Assembly (NCBI GenBank): GCA_026874595.1
Contig: CM049321.1
Location: 49,765,297 to 49,829,296 of the forward strand
DNA length: 64,000 bases
Reading direction: 5' to 3'
Origin: Sipunculus nudus
Lineage: Eukaryota > Annelida > Sipuncula > Golfingiida > Sipunculidae
Shown here: piece after piece, positions 9,366 to 22,300 of the stretch
Layout: every line of letters begins with the position of its first letter
Position numbering within the stretch: position 1 is the stretch's first letter
Notes under the pieces: model-generated
Seen by the model: only the letters and a program-made list of their open reading frames with translations
Database searches by the model: none
What the model was told of the DNA's origin: nothing
Program-made: the position numbers and the translations under genes

Positions 9366-12300
9366 ATAACTTGAAAGTGAAACGAATATGTGAGGTTCCT
9401 TTCGAGTTTTCTTTTGAGTTTGAGGCACCAGAGGGGAAAAAACCGAAGACCTTGGTGCCGGAGTCAAATGCACTAACAGTAGAAGACATAGTATTCACTG
9501 GATTGGTGCCTCATGCGTTAGGCAATTTTCTTTATTCGTCAGTATTTTGAGCCTTTGTAGTAAAGTAGAGTGGTTCTGATGACACACAAGGTAGTCCATT
9601 AATATAATTATTTAAGTTGATTAGGTATCCCGGTTGGCTGGCGTAACTGCACTCCTGGCAGTAGGGTGACAGGAAAATTATCACCACCTGTTCTCTGGCC
9701 ATGTGCAAAAAAAAAAATATGTGATATAAAGGATCCGTTTGTTGTAAATGAAACACACTTTAGAAAGTACAGTAATAAGGGCAAAACACATGAGACAAAT
9801 AATTACTTGATAAAACCTTCCTCATACCAATATTGAATGGCTTCGGTCCAAGTTTGTTGGAAAAGGCTCCTAGCAGCGCAATAATTTTTCAGAGTTGAAA
9901 GTCAGACCTACTCTTCCAGAAAATAACAAATCCATTTGTATACACAAAAACAAAATAAACAGAACAAAAATTAAAAAAAAATGTTCTAACCACCAACACC
10001 AAAAGTATGTCAGGCCAGGCCTTGCTAATTTCGTGTTAACGCTAGGCAGCGACGTATTTTGCCAAGTATGCATCAGACATTTTATCAGAGTCGTTGTGTT
10101 CAATGAGGGCCGCATATGCAAAAGTAAATATACTCTGTTCAAACGTATCACTTTTAAGGAAAACACTGAGCTCCTATTCTGTAAATTATGACTGATATTA
10201 GATATACGCCACGTAAAGAACTTTTAAAGGTTAAATATGGAAGGAAACTAGTAAACATTAATAACTGTGTGACCCGCCTTAATGACCGAATCGTTTGAAG
10301 ACCTTTAACAAATAATATAAAATAACAAAGGTACAGAGTAGTGGAGAACACTTAAATCACTTCGAAGGCACTAAGAAAAGATTTAAGCTCAGGAACTTTG
10401 TTATACGTTTTGTTTATTTCATGTTTGCGTCTGGCTTTGGTTTGAATAAAAAAAACAGTAGTTAGTCTTCATTTACTGAAATCTCATTCCCGTTAAGAAC
10501 ATTTTGGTTATAGCCTTGACTAAAGTTTCGGACTTGCAAGTCAATTTTGCACATTACAGAATCGATTTTTTCACTGCTCTCACCTATGTATTCGATGTAT
10601 CTGACTTTTTTTTAGATAAAATCAACGTATCGTAACCTGCGCATTAAGCTTTCTTTCAGAGCTTAAAAATGAAGAGAGAAGGTTTCAGGATGTTGGATTT
10701 GCTCAAATGGAGCTTACGGCTTACCAGACTATCTATAAAACTAATGTAAAGACCAATGGAATTTTCAGTTCACTAATACCTTAACGTTATGTATTCTGGA
10801 TTTTCCTCGGACCGTCCATACCTACTTGGAACCTGCATGCGTTTCTTTTAATTTACTTTTAAGAGACAGGTCCTTCTGTGCGCTATCTGTAAAAAAGGAA
10901 AAGAAATTACGGATTTATCGTGAGTTAAATCAGATTTTAATTGTGCAACGTGACAAATCTTAGGAGCAATACATAGTTAGATTGGACGTTGTCTGTTAAG
11001 ATTATTACTGAGTCAATGTTATGACGATGTACGGTACTATTTTTTTCAGGCGTGTAGTGACAAAATAAGTCGTACTATCAGTAACGCAGCACTACTCCTC
11101 AGCTTGCTCTCTGTCCCGGAAATTTCATTCAACGGTGAAGCCAACTTATGTATGCTAACGGAGTGTAAACGTAGACTGAGAAATGTCAGACCTTAGCTCT
11201 GTGTTTGCGAAAAAAAATAAGTCGATATTGCTTGCTTTGTTTTCTACCAAGGGCAATTTATCAACTCTGTTCTATGTGTTCTGACGATGAGGTAACCGGA
11301 TTATCTGTATTTCTTATTATTAAAATGACATCGTGTAGTTGAAGATCTGGTTGTTCAAACAATAATGTCGATTAACGGCAATGCGTATTTGCTACACATC
11401 TTCATTAGGGTATGCTGCATGCACACAGGGTTCTTATTCAATTGATCCTGAAGCATAATTTTTTTTACCATCTTACTCTACTAAAATATGGCAAACTCCA
11501 CTGATACAAACCTGTAAGGAGAAGGTTTTGAATTTACAACGTATTTATTAGAAAAGGTGATATATCAGAGACTTTCAATACCGGTTAAGCTCTAAATTAC
11601 TTTAATAGTTATATTTGAGGGACCGCAAAAATGACTATAAAATATTTACTAAAAAAGATCATAATGTGTTCTAGATAAAATGTAAAAGCCTCTGGAATAT
11701 TAAAATAAAGTATTATATAAGTATATACCAGATTTGGTCACCGTTGCAACCAATGAGGTATGAAGCATTAAGCGTTTAAACAGTCCAATGGACAAGAATA
11801 CGCTTGAACAACTCCACCATCGAAAGAGTTGTAAACATTTAATCATTTAATGTTTATAATAAAATACATGCCTTTCAGACTGTATGAATGTGAAAGTAAC
11901 TTGAAATTACACCTTAAGATTATATTGTACTTGCAATGTCTTGAACTTTTTTAAATAATCACATTTTTACCAAAGACCCAGGCCATCATCTTCATGTTGG
12001 CCGGTTATAATGGTTTTAATCTGCCAATATAATGCCGTAAAATGGTTCAACCTTGACATCCTATTGAAAGTGATCGAAATTGTAGGTAGCATTTTGATTA
12101 TTGCCTTCTAATTTTGTTGAGAGATTTTTAAAATAATGAAGTCAAAACAAATAAAGTATATAATTCAAATATTGGTTGTTAATTATTAATAATTAATTGT
12201 ACCAGGTTATCTCATTTTTTAAGGAAAGGCTAACCGAATATTTCATCAAAATTACCGGCGGTGGCATGTAGATTTGCTAAGTTCGGATATTATGTCATAC

Positions 12301-14654
12301 TGAAGTCTGAGATTTTTCCTGACACAAATCGTTCTTGGCAATTTTTTTCGAGAGGTTACCGATATATTTCAAGTTTGTATATCTCACCTCTAAACTTGAA
12401 CGCGAATGCCGAATTTTAATCAAGACCAGGTTAATTAATCTAACTAAGATCATGATTCTGAGTTCTGACCTCGAGGTTTTGGCCACAGTGGATGCCAATA
12501 TTCACATATAAGCAGATATTCGGCCACTTTATTTAAAATAAACAGTTCATCAAATACGAAAGGCAATGAGCCGCGACACGTTTGTATTGAACTAGGTTTC
12601 CTGATTTAAGTACACACTAAAGCCGAAGCTTAAGGATATGAGCGATTTACAGTTTAGACCTGAAATAAGATAGGTAATCGGTTAAAACGGTTATCTACAA
12701 TGTATCTGGTAAAAGTAGATAAACTCTACACTAAAATCGTGCACAATGATTATCGGACATATTGGAGTATCACGTTGAAAAAAGTCTACATTTGTGTTTA
12801 TACATCAAGACAGATATAATGTTAGATCCAGGTAATAAAATCGTTCTGACTGAGTATATGCTGGTGTATATTCCATCTTAACGGATGGAGTACCATGCAT
12901 TCACCAACCATTTCACGCAGAGGCACAATATTTTCTGTCAACACTTTCCTTTACCGATCGTGATGCCTGAGAGGATTTCCTAGATGTTTTGTTTGCTCAC
13001 CCTTATGGAACGTGTTTAAAATATAAAGTATGATATAAGGTTTTAATTAACAATAACGGATACAGCACATGTGACATTCAACTAGAATACATAAGATCTG
13101 AAACAAATCCATTTACAACCGCACCATAGTAAATTAACACATTTACAAAATACATAAAGTAGTGAAATTTATGTAGAGAGACATAGTTTTAGTAAACAAA
13201 TTATGTTTTGGGAGGTATAAATTCCATCTTGGAAGGATACTTTACAAGTTTAAACTCGAGTACGAGGACAGTCTTTTAAAATAGCAGTAATCTCTGCACA
13301 TAAAAACCGAGTAACATAAATAATTAAAATTACTAAATGAAGATAAGTGTTGTATACCGTACATCGAACTTAATTCAAATACATTAATCGGTGTTTTCTT
13401 ATAACAAAATGTATTCCATTTTTTTAAGTGCATGAGTATATTTGCATTCCTAAAATGTATATGCCTCTCTGTGGTATCTATCCAGATTTCCTTTGGATAA
13501 AAAAGGATTCCATTTCATTACAGTTATAACACATTGTTTCCCTCTCTTTTATACAAAGTGAACAAAGCACATTGTTCGCCTTCCCGATTTTAGACAACAG
13601 AGGATCGAGAGTTATATTCCTGTGAATAAGTTAAATTTAAAAAAAATATCTTAATATTTCTGATATTGTGATAATTTAATATTTTAAAAGGCTTTAAATA
13701 AAAAATCTTGACAATTGCATCGCAAATCTCTATTCCACTTATCAAGGTTTGCTTCAGGAGGTTCAGTGGAGACATTTATTTAGTATATCATTGTAAACCT
13801 TTTGTATTACATTCTTAATGTTCACATTTATACTCATTTTTGTTTAAGACGGAATGTAATTCTTTATATAATTACATGTTTTTAAATTTTCTAAATCTTT
13901 GGAATTGCATCAATTCTACTTACATACTGCTTCTGCCTAATTTAATTTTATTTTGGTACTACACATGACAGGAAAGCGTAATGTCTATCTTTATTTTTTT
14001 TTTTTAAATCAAGCAATGTTGTGACACCTGCATTATACATTTCTTTATTGTTCACCATTTTCCTATATATTTTTATGTGAATTATAATAAAAAAAGGTCG
14101 TGATTTGAAATATCATCAGAATTGTAAACGTCCCTGAAGTTATATTTTGTTATATTTACCATGCTTCTAGAACTTCTCTCCAAAAAGGGTTGCATACGTT
14201 ATCAAAATAGATTGTGTCACTAGACCTAAGGATACATTTAAATATATAAGATCCATTTCTTTGAAGTTGTATATTAACTATCTGTCTACAACCATGGTCC
14301 AAAAGACCAGACAATCAGCGTTAAACCCAGCCTATTTTCAAAGCTTCATTTTGTTATTTTCAGTGTATCATATCAATTTCTCCTTTTCAATGGATTTCAT
14401 GAGTACCGTAAAATCTGTGAAATTTTGTACCTCGATGAATTTCGTACACGGTCTTTCTTCAGTAATCATAATTATTAAAATGACATGTTAAATTTCGAAC
14501 TGCCGATGGTCTGTTACGCCATATTTGGCGTTAGCAAGACTGCCGTGAATGTAACACTGACGTAACCTCACCCTATAATCAGGTTTTGAACAAGCCTACC
14601 GGTCCGATCGATGTGAATGCCATGCTATTGATAATTAATATGAATTATAGCCCT
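9366..14654. other. Long gene-free AT-rich stretch
   Basis: Over 5 kb with no supported exon, RNA gene, microsatellite or repeat pairing. Open frames up to 98 codons (about 9.9-10.2 kb, on both strands) are lysine/phenylalanine-rich and lack motifs, as expected from base composition. Probably intron or intergenic DNA. Confidence 0.45.
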
Positions 14655-14705
14655 AGCACCCGTCCTCTCTTACTACGCTACGCTGTGCGAGAGCCCTAGA
14701 AGATG
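14655..14705 (-). repeat. Dispersed repeat family B, copy 1
   Basis: The reverse complement of about 14663-14695 (CTCTCGCACAGCGTAGCGTA followed by GTAAGAGAGGACGG) matches 45231-45263 on the plus strand with few differences. Only this short core aligns, so boundaries and class are unknown. Confidence 0.5.
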
Positions 14706-15212
14706 ACTTGAGGAAACTGGAGACATTCCACATGACAATTAAATTCTTATATTTCGTCTTAAAATGTCGTATTCGTTAAGAAATAAAGATATTCTTATCA
14801 AATAGGCATATAACATACCACTTAGACAGTGTTTGTCCACTTTAAATGTTGATTAGAAGAATATGTATTATCCTAATAAACGGTGATACACGGGGAACGA
14901 TGTCTGCTGTGGCCGGCAGCCGCCTGTGTAACCAGTGGTAACGGGCCGTGTTGGCTCAGCGAGCAAAGGTCACACAGTTCATTGTTTCAGATTCTGAGAA
15001 AGTTTCAAGCGCCAGCGTTGCAGTGTTTTAAAAGTGAGTCTTGTTTACATACTAAAACATAATATTTAGTTGAATTTCTTGGTCATTCGAATAAAGTACT
15101 ATATCTCCCTTAGATTACTTAAAGTTTCCTTGTCATAAACGTACTATTTGATTTTACACGATTTTTTTTCCGCCAAGGGTTTGAGGTTCGCCAGTTTACT
15201 CTGAAGCTTTTT

Positions 15213-15248
15213 ATGCGGCGGTATCCAGGGTCCTGAATACCGCCGCAT
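15213..15248. repeat. 12-bp perfect hairpin
   Basis: ATGCGGCGGTAT (15213-15224) is perfectly complementary to ATACCGCCGCAT (15237-15248) around a 12-nt loop. Its high GC content stands out against AT-rich flanks. It does not match the terminal inverted repeat of any element I can name and has no coding context. Confidence 0.8.
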
Positions 15249-15399
15249 TTAATGCAGTTATATGAATTATATCTACATCATATAGAATGTAATTTGACTG
15301 AATACTAAGATTTTTGTTTCCAGCGACAATAAAAAAAACTTAAAATATCTTGAATGTGTTGCTTTATTGTCCGGGATGCGAGCGACGCGCCGTGAACAA

Positions 15400-15541
15400 C
15401 TGGCAGACGTCCATGAAGTTTGACGGAGGTTGGAAATTGGATATTGGATAATCAGGATTAACTCCGTAAATGATCTGAAGACAACTAGCTTTACGTGCAC
15501 CGTAAAGGGGGATTTCCATGTGTAAGCCAGATTGGTCTCTT
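15400..15541 (+). repeat. Local direct repeat, copy 1
   Basis: Aligns with 15741-15892. Shared blocks include TGGCAGACGTYCATGAAGTTT, GATATTGGATAATCAGGAT, TTAACTC, AGTGATCT/AATGATCT, CTAGCTTT and GGGGATTTCCATG. The copies differ at perhaps one position in seven, so the duplication is old. Open frames on the minus strand here do not survive in the other copy. Confidence 0.8.
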
Positions 15542-15740
15542 TCAAGCAAACTCAGCGCTCCGATGTGTATGTAATGCCAATGTTGATTTAATCAGTTTGA
15601 AAATTATTGCTAATTTCCATTAAAACATTTACAATAAATATCTTGAATGTCACACAAGAACGACTCAGTTTCGAGTACCCGGGCTCCGTATCGCCCAACA
15701 AAAAGGTCACACGAGGTCAAACGGTACGTACATCAAAGCG

Positions 15741-15892
15741 CTGGCAGACGTTCATGAAGTTTAACAGAGGTTGGATATTTGATATTGGATAATCAGGATC
15801 GATTAACTCTTTAAGTGATCTAAAGACCTCTAGCTTTTTGTGCACCGTTAGTGGGGATTTCCATGCGTAAGCCACCTGAAAAAACGATCTCT
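15741..15892 (+). repeat. Local direct repeat, copy 2
   Basis: Second copy of the unit at 15400-15541, offset by about 341 bp in the same orientation. It carries a small insertion after ATCAGGAT relative to copy 1. Confidence 0.8.
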
Positions 15893-18657
15893 CCGGGCAA
15901 AGCCCCGGATGTCACGAAAGCATGTACGGGTGTCGAGCTTCATGACAGGATTAAATCCTTCAGATATACTTTTCAGATTCCTTTCAAAACTGATTTTAAT
16001 ATAAAACAAACAACACAAGTATAAAAAAAATAATGTTTTTATTCATAAAACTTTATGGTTCACACGGATGAATGCAAAATCGGCGAGTGAATACTTGAGG
16101 CTCATCTTGTTCAAAAGTTCACTTCCACTAATGGATAATGAAGAACAGTTAAACCCCACGTAATATAGATCACACGATTATACAGTTGTCCATATTAAGT
16201 AATGCAAGATAAATCAAATAGTGTTTCTTTCATTAATATCTGCTTGAAGAAAACATTTCTAATAAAATGCATTTCCGCAGTGCACAATTCTATGTTACAT
16301 TATAAAAATAAATCCAAATGTAAACATTCCCGAAAATGCCAGCTGTTGATTACGGATTTTCCTCAGTGGCATGCTCGGCGTGTAAGTCTTAGTAACGGTA
16401 TTACAATATGTATTTTGTATAGTATGCCTCAAGATTTCCTTATTAAAAGCCATTGTATAAAATGAATAAAAATTCTCAAATACAAGAAATACTCTAAGTA
16501 TCATCGTATGTATTTTTCTTTTAAAAAATGGGTCTAATTTTTATGTTCTTACTTTTGTGGCGACATAGGACACCTAATAAAGTTTACAAACGTCTGAAGG
16601 TAAATCAGTGAAATCATCTGTCACAGTCAGGACCGCCTTACTATTCAAACCGTTTTATTACATCCAATATAAGACAGTCAATGAAAAGACTAACCGATAA
16701 GACGTTTTAATAATCATTTAACATTACAAGTCTGGTTTTGTACTGATTAAAAGCTCATGAGCTCATATTCTTCATTCCTTTAAATAAAGAGAGAAACGTT
16801 ACAGTAGTCTCAGCTCCGATTCCAGGCCCAGGGGTTATAAATATAACAAATTGAACATGAAAGTAGATCGGACAATAATATAGCATGCATTTCGCGTGAG
16901 GAAATGAATATGTGAAATTTACAATTGTGAAAAACATGCAATGAAACCAGCTAATTTGCTATTATATTATAAAATGTTTGTTTAATGAAAAAAAAAACAG
17001 GTTTACTCTACAGCCGACTTTTAATTTTGCATAACATGGGGCTTGAGGTTATGACGCTTATGTTTTTAAACCACAGTCATGTCATCCGATTTCTCACTTT
17101 TCCACTCTGTTTTCCTGGATTATTAAAAGTTACACTTTTCTTAATTTCTGTAAGAACACCAAATTATAATTGATTTTCTGTTCTTGGTTTGCCTTGGCCA
17201 AACAAAATTGCCGTTTAAATAGCGAGTGAGCAGATCACTATTGTCTTATGGGGGTATACTTGCTATCAGTGAAAATGCCTTTACCAGGCTGAATGCTAAC
17301 AGATAATATATCAGCAAAGCGAATGTCCTTTTACCTTCATGATAAAACAAGAGCCAGGAGCTATAAAATTCATTTTCGCGAGGACACATATCATATTATT
17401 CGTTTTTTTGTTTTTACCCTTTCAATGCCACAACTCCCACAACAAAGCGTGTGGGTGAAGCGCAGACACAGTATCACTGCTAATTCAGCCTAGGTAACAT
17501 TTTTTTGCGTTAAAGACTGCAAAGTATATATGCATTCCTGGGTATGGCGTCTTATAAGGAACTGGTTGTTGTGTTTGTGGCCACGATTTGTGTTTCTTAT
17601 CAGGCAAAAAAATTAAATATAAACGTGAATGACTATAGAGGTTTAATGATATAGTTAACTACTTTTTTTTAATCTTTCTTTTATTTATTTGTTTGCTGTT
17701 TTCCCTTTCTCTTCTTGATTTTACAGTTATCTGTTATCTGTCCGTCACATAATATGGCATTCTTATCTGGCATATAATATTTTGATAAATAAAACCGGAC
17801 TAAGAATTAAAGGCCGAGGTCTGGTTAGTAATAATTGTATTTAAGCAAAATAAGTATAGCAGCATTGAAATATTTTAAGTATAAGCTAGAATGGATTCCA
17901 TGGATAAGACTTGAAAACAAATTATGATAAAAGTTATGAAACATAAGACCAGTTTTCTAAAAGTCCGTATAGATTTTACTGATGTGTCTTGAAACGAGTA
18001 TAGACAACCAGCTCAATGTACAAGTTTTAATAAGCCTATGTTAAAAGGGTTTTTGAAGGAATTAAACAAAATATCTAGAATTGAAATATATGCTTATTTA
18101 AAAAAACAAACTAAAATTTGAAATCCGCTCTCTTTCGGCTCTCGTATGTCTGGATAATTTTTATATAGAATTATAAACTATTAACAATAAAATAAATATA
18201 AATAATATTGACATCACTTATTCTTCATAAAATATCTATTCATTTTAGAATATTGAATTCCGTTTGATATCCTTTCCTTGTTTAAACGAATGTAGGCTAT
18301 AGATTAACTGGTTTATTAGATCCCCCTTCTTCAGAATAACTACAAAATATTTGACATTCATTATAAATACTCTCATTAAACTGACACAAAATAAAATTTG
18401 CCAGATGTTTCAAGAAATAAGAAAAAGAAAACAAATAATAAAAAGCTGTAGTTTATTTTTGTGATTTTTTTCGGGCGTTTCATTATTATTTGCTAAACCA
18501 TTCAACCATTGTTTTCGCAATAATATTGCAGTCTCATTAGCAGAAGATCTGGAATATTCATTATATTTGATTGCTCTATGCAGATATGTCTTGATTTAAA
18601 TCAGGAAGAAACAGTAGCTATGCTCTGAGGTTTTCGTCTCTCAAGAGCGAAAGGTTA

Positions 18658-18659
<2 letters not shown>
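15893..18659. other. Gene-free AT-rich DNA
   Basis: No supported exon, RNA gene or repeat. Short open frames on both strands lack motifs and splice context. Confidence 0.45.

Positions 18660-18728
<69 letters not shown>
18660..18728. repeat. (TA)n microsatellite
   Basis: About 34 uninterrupted TA units; no SINE tail recognised beside it. Confidence 0.97.
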
Positions 18729-18730
<2 letters not shown>

Positions 18731-19203
18731 GCCAATCCCTAATGTTTAAGAGAAGTATATGAAATACTTTTGATTGAATAGAAAATAACTAAGACCTTTT
18801 AAATCTAAAGCATGATTACTAAAATAAACCTGAACAACTGACCCCAATAAGATACCACAGTATTAGCAAATATGATCAACTAGCAAAGGTCTGTGCCAAG
18901 ACATTTTCTTTAAATATTTATTATTGCCCCCCCCCTCCAAAAAAAAACAAAAAAACTTTATATGCTTAGTCTGTAACAAGCCATTTGAAATTACATATAC
19001 ATGCTTCATCCATAACTTAGCTGGTTTTGAATTAACATGCAGTATTTTGACACTGATCAAGCAACAGAGGTCGAAAACTCATGCAAAGGCGCAGTAAGCT
19101 TAAACAGCCGTAACAAAAAAATCTTTCAGTATATGGTGAAAAAAGATTTATATGGTTTTATATGTGAGTAAAAGAAACGTTTTAATTGTTCTGCTTCTTG
19201 TAG

Positions 19204-19342
19204 AAAATAGTGTCCATGTTATTTTTACAAATGCAAAGATACCACACAGGCAAGGATTATACTGCTGATTGGTCTCTCGGTGGGTCTCACGTCATGACTC
19301 CTCTAACGTACAATTCAGATGCTCATATTGGAGTACAAGGAG
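19204..19342 (+). CDS. Candidate internal exon, unknown protein
   Basis: Protein not recognised. The 139-nt segment has a strong acceptor (a pyrimidine-rich tract ending TTCTTGTAG at 19203) and a good donor (CAAGGAG then GTAAAT at 19343). The frame from 19204 is open throughout (start phase 0, end phase 1); in-frame stops come only outside the exon, at 19201-19203 (TAG) and about 19348. The peptide has a natural composition for a soluble or extracellular domain: MQRYHTGKDYTADWSLGG, then SHVMTPLTYNSDAHIGVQG. It is less K/N/I/F-biased than random frames nearby. The phase-1 end fits the phase-1 start of the repeated exon candidates at 28458, 33343 and 38228. No partner exon is proven. Confidence 0.42.
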
Positions 19343-22300
19343 GTAAATAGGCTAGAAAAGTAAAGCAAATGGTTTAGCTCATTCAATCTAGTGTGGTAGA
19401 AAGAAAACTCGTTTCTTGTATATCTGTGCATTTGCGTATTGTAATTTTAACCTTGTTCCAAGCAAGGATTTGCTGGGCAAAGGTTGTTTGATAATGCTGT
19501 CCGTTTTGTTTTGCCTTTTTTTAAAACGTTGAACATGTATTCAAGTTCCGTTATTTCTTCTCCTTATTTTATTTTGATGAAAGGAATTCCGAAAAGAAAG
19601 ATATACGTATATCAAATAATCATTTGAATAGTTGTAAATGTTTTTATAAAACGAAATCGCTCTATTTATAAAGAAAACCTCTTATTCTATGTTACTGACT
19701 GTACAAAGCTCGGCCTTGGAAACAATTTTGTCTCCTGGAGGAAAAGCGATCAATTACTATATATTGGTATTTTTACGCTAACTCTGGTTTAAACTAATTA
19801 AATGATTTATTACAATAAAAACGGTTTGTTCTGACGATAGAGAAGCTGGAGCTTACAATATGGAAAATCGCTATTGCTCTTCGTTAAACAGACCAGCGAA
19901 TAATCAGCGTTTATTTAATGTTTTGCCTTAGGATTTGAAGAAACGTTTAAGTGAACGTAACTTGAAAAGTGAGATGATGAACCACGGCTCAATGTATTGG
20001 CTTAGATGAAGTTAACCCAATGGTACGTGTAGTGAACGTTGTAGGGTCAAATAGAAGCATAGGAATATTAATTTACTTTGTTAAATTCAGATTATTAATC
20101 ATTTATCCCATAAACAAAACTGGTAAGGGCCATATTTTTTTGTATTTTTATTTTGTGTGTGAGAAAGTATATTATTCAGAAAAGATGGCTTGGTGGATAA
20201 CCAAAGGATTGATGCATCAGTTATGAAAAAAAAAAATAATTAATAAATGGTCCTGCGTGTTAAAAGAGTAATTCTCCTAACCGTACTGGTATAACAATTC
20301 AAAGGTATAACAAACATGTAATTTTGCAAATATTCTCTGAATTCACCTACTTCTACTTGGGATGTTACTAAAATAATTTGAGAACCAATCTATAGCAATT
20401 AATCATGTGTCAGTTTTTGTTAAACATTTTGAGAGAGGGAGAGAGAGAGAAATCAAATGAAAATGCTCGACTTACAGGTAACTACATGATTTTAGTGGGT
20501 TATTGTCAAATATGCATTTTTTACCATTTATTATATTTTGCCTGTAGTTTTTGCCATATACCAATTTTTAACGACTGTTGGTAAATTTGAGTTTTTTTCA
20601 TAAAATATGCAGCTGATCAGTAAAAAAATGTAACAAATGTAACTGTGAGGCAACGGCTTTATGAAACGTTTTAGTTTACTGTATGATTTCTCCCTATGAA
20701 AACTCTAGCACCCGGCAATTTAAATATACCAAAATACGAACGCATTCAACGGCTATCTTTTTATATATGACTGATTTTAATGAGTTTGTTCAAAGGAAAA
20801 AGGTAACACCTTCTTCGGTATAATAATCGTGGTATATATAATATAATTCTGTATATCAATTGTTGCGTCATTGATAATACTTATGGATCACAAATGATTT
20901 ATTTTAAGGGTAGGGGCAGAAATGGCAAAACTCAAAACATATTTTTTAAATGGTGACACTCTCAGATTCACACCTATATCCGTGCACCTTTTCTCAGTGA
21001 GTGACGCGTAATATATAGTATTGTAGCTTTCTCTGGAGGATAGAGTCTTTCCAATGAAAATAGCTTTATCCATCAGTAAAGAGCTTTAATCTTAACACAA
21101 TTGAAAGCTGATATGATAACTGTACATTTTTTGTTAGTATTGACTTTACCAAGGGGAAGACAATGGTGAAACTGTTATATGTTGAAAATATCCTGCTATA
21201 AGGCGTTTTCCAGCAGTTGTTTGAAGTATGTCTACAAGGAAACATAGTACAATGTCCTTTCCAACTCTTATACATTTAATTATCCTTACAGGGGGGCTTT
21301 CTAGCAGCTCTTAAATGGTCTGGCCTACAGCCCGAGAAGAGCTGACGTTTTGTCCTTGCAAACCTCTGTTTTGTGATCGTGGGACATTTTCTATTGCTAG
21401 AGTGCCTTAATACCACTAAGCATTTTTTTTTTTCCTAACTGCAATGTCAATTTAATAAATGTGCGTTTGCTTTTTCAATTTCAAAGTTCTTTCAGAAAGC
21501 CTGTATAAGGATAAATTCGCTTTACGGAAGAGTAAGGACACGCTATGAAGAAAAGACCCAAAGTGCAACGTGGAAGACCGATACAAATATGAAATACATA
21601 AATATATGTGAACAAGGAGATACATGATTTAACAAAGGAATGTAGAAAGCGGAGATGATGGTGGATTTTTCCATGAACCCAAAACCCCAAAGGATAAAAT
21701 AGATTTGTTCTTTAAATTAATCCGTTAAGAAATTTCCCCTAAATAATAAAATACAAAAAAGAAATTGGGTTTAAAAATTACCGTCATGTTTCAAGGAAAT
21801 CTGAATGAGGTTCTATGCAATAAGGTGCTTCCTGGTTTCCTAGATTTCTAATGTGTTATTATCCAGCTCCATTAGATAAGTAAATATAGTTAATAAGTTA
21901 AGCTTATTATCCTTGGCTTACAGTAATAACCTGGTGACTGTAAGATGTGCCGGTGTCTATTTGTTCGTCGATCAATAGTGATCGGTATATCTATTTAATA
22001 CGATCCACTGGATGCAACATTAAAGTAACTTGAGCACACTAGGAGACAAATCTGTAATCTGGCACATGAAGCTTCTTTGGAATCTGTACGAAAACCAAAC
22101 CCCGGATTTGTTCAGACGGGAAGAAACCATTGCTCCGAGAAGAGAAATGGTCGACTTCTGTATTCTGGGGGCATAGCACAGGACTCAAAGCTACCAAGAA
22201 GAGATGATTTCAGATCTCTCCCCTGGGGGGGGGGGGGTGTTCACGGAGAAGAAATAATAAAGAATATAAGATAATTCTTAGAACAAACCAAAAAAAAAAA

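Noticed and set aside
22040-22200. Possible exon with two overlapping open frames
   Set aside because: Neither frame has matching splice sites or recognised residues, so I could not choose one.
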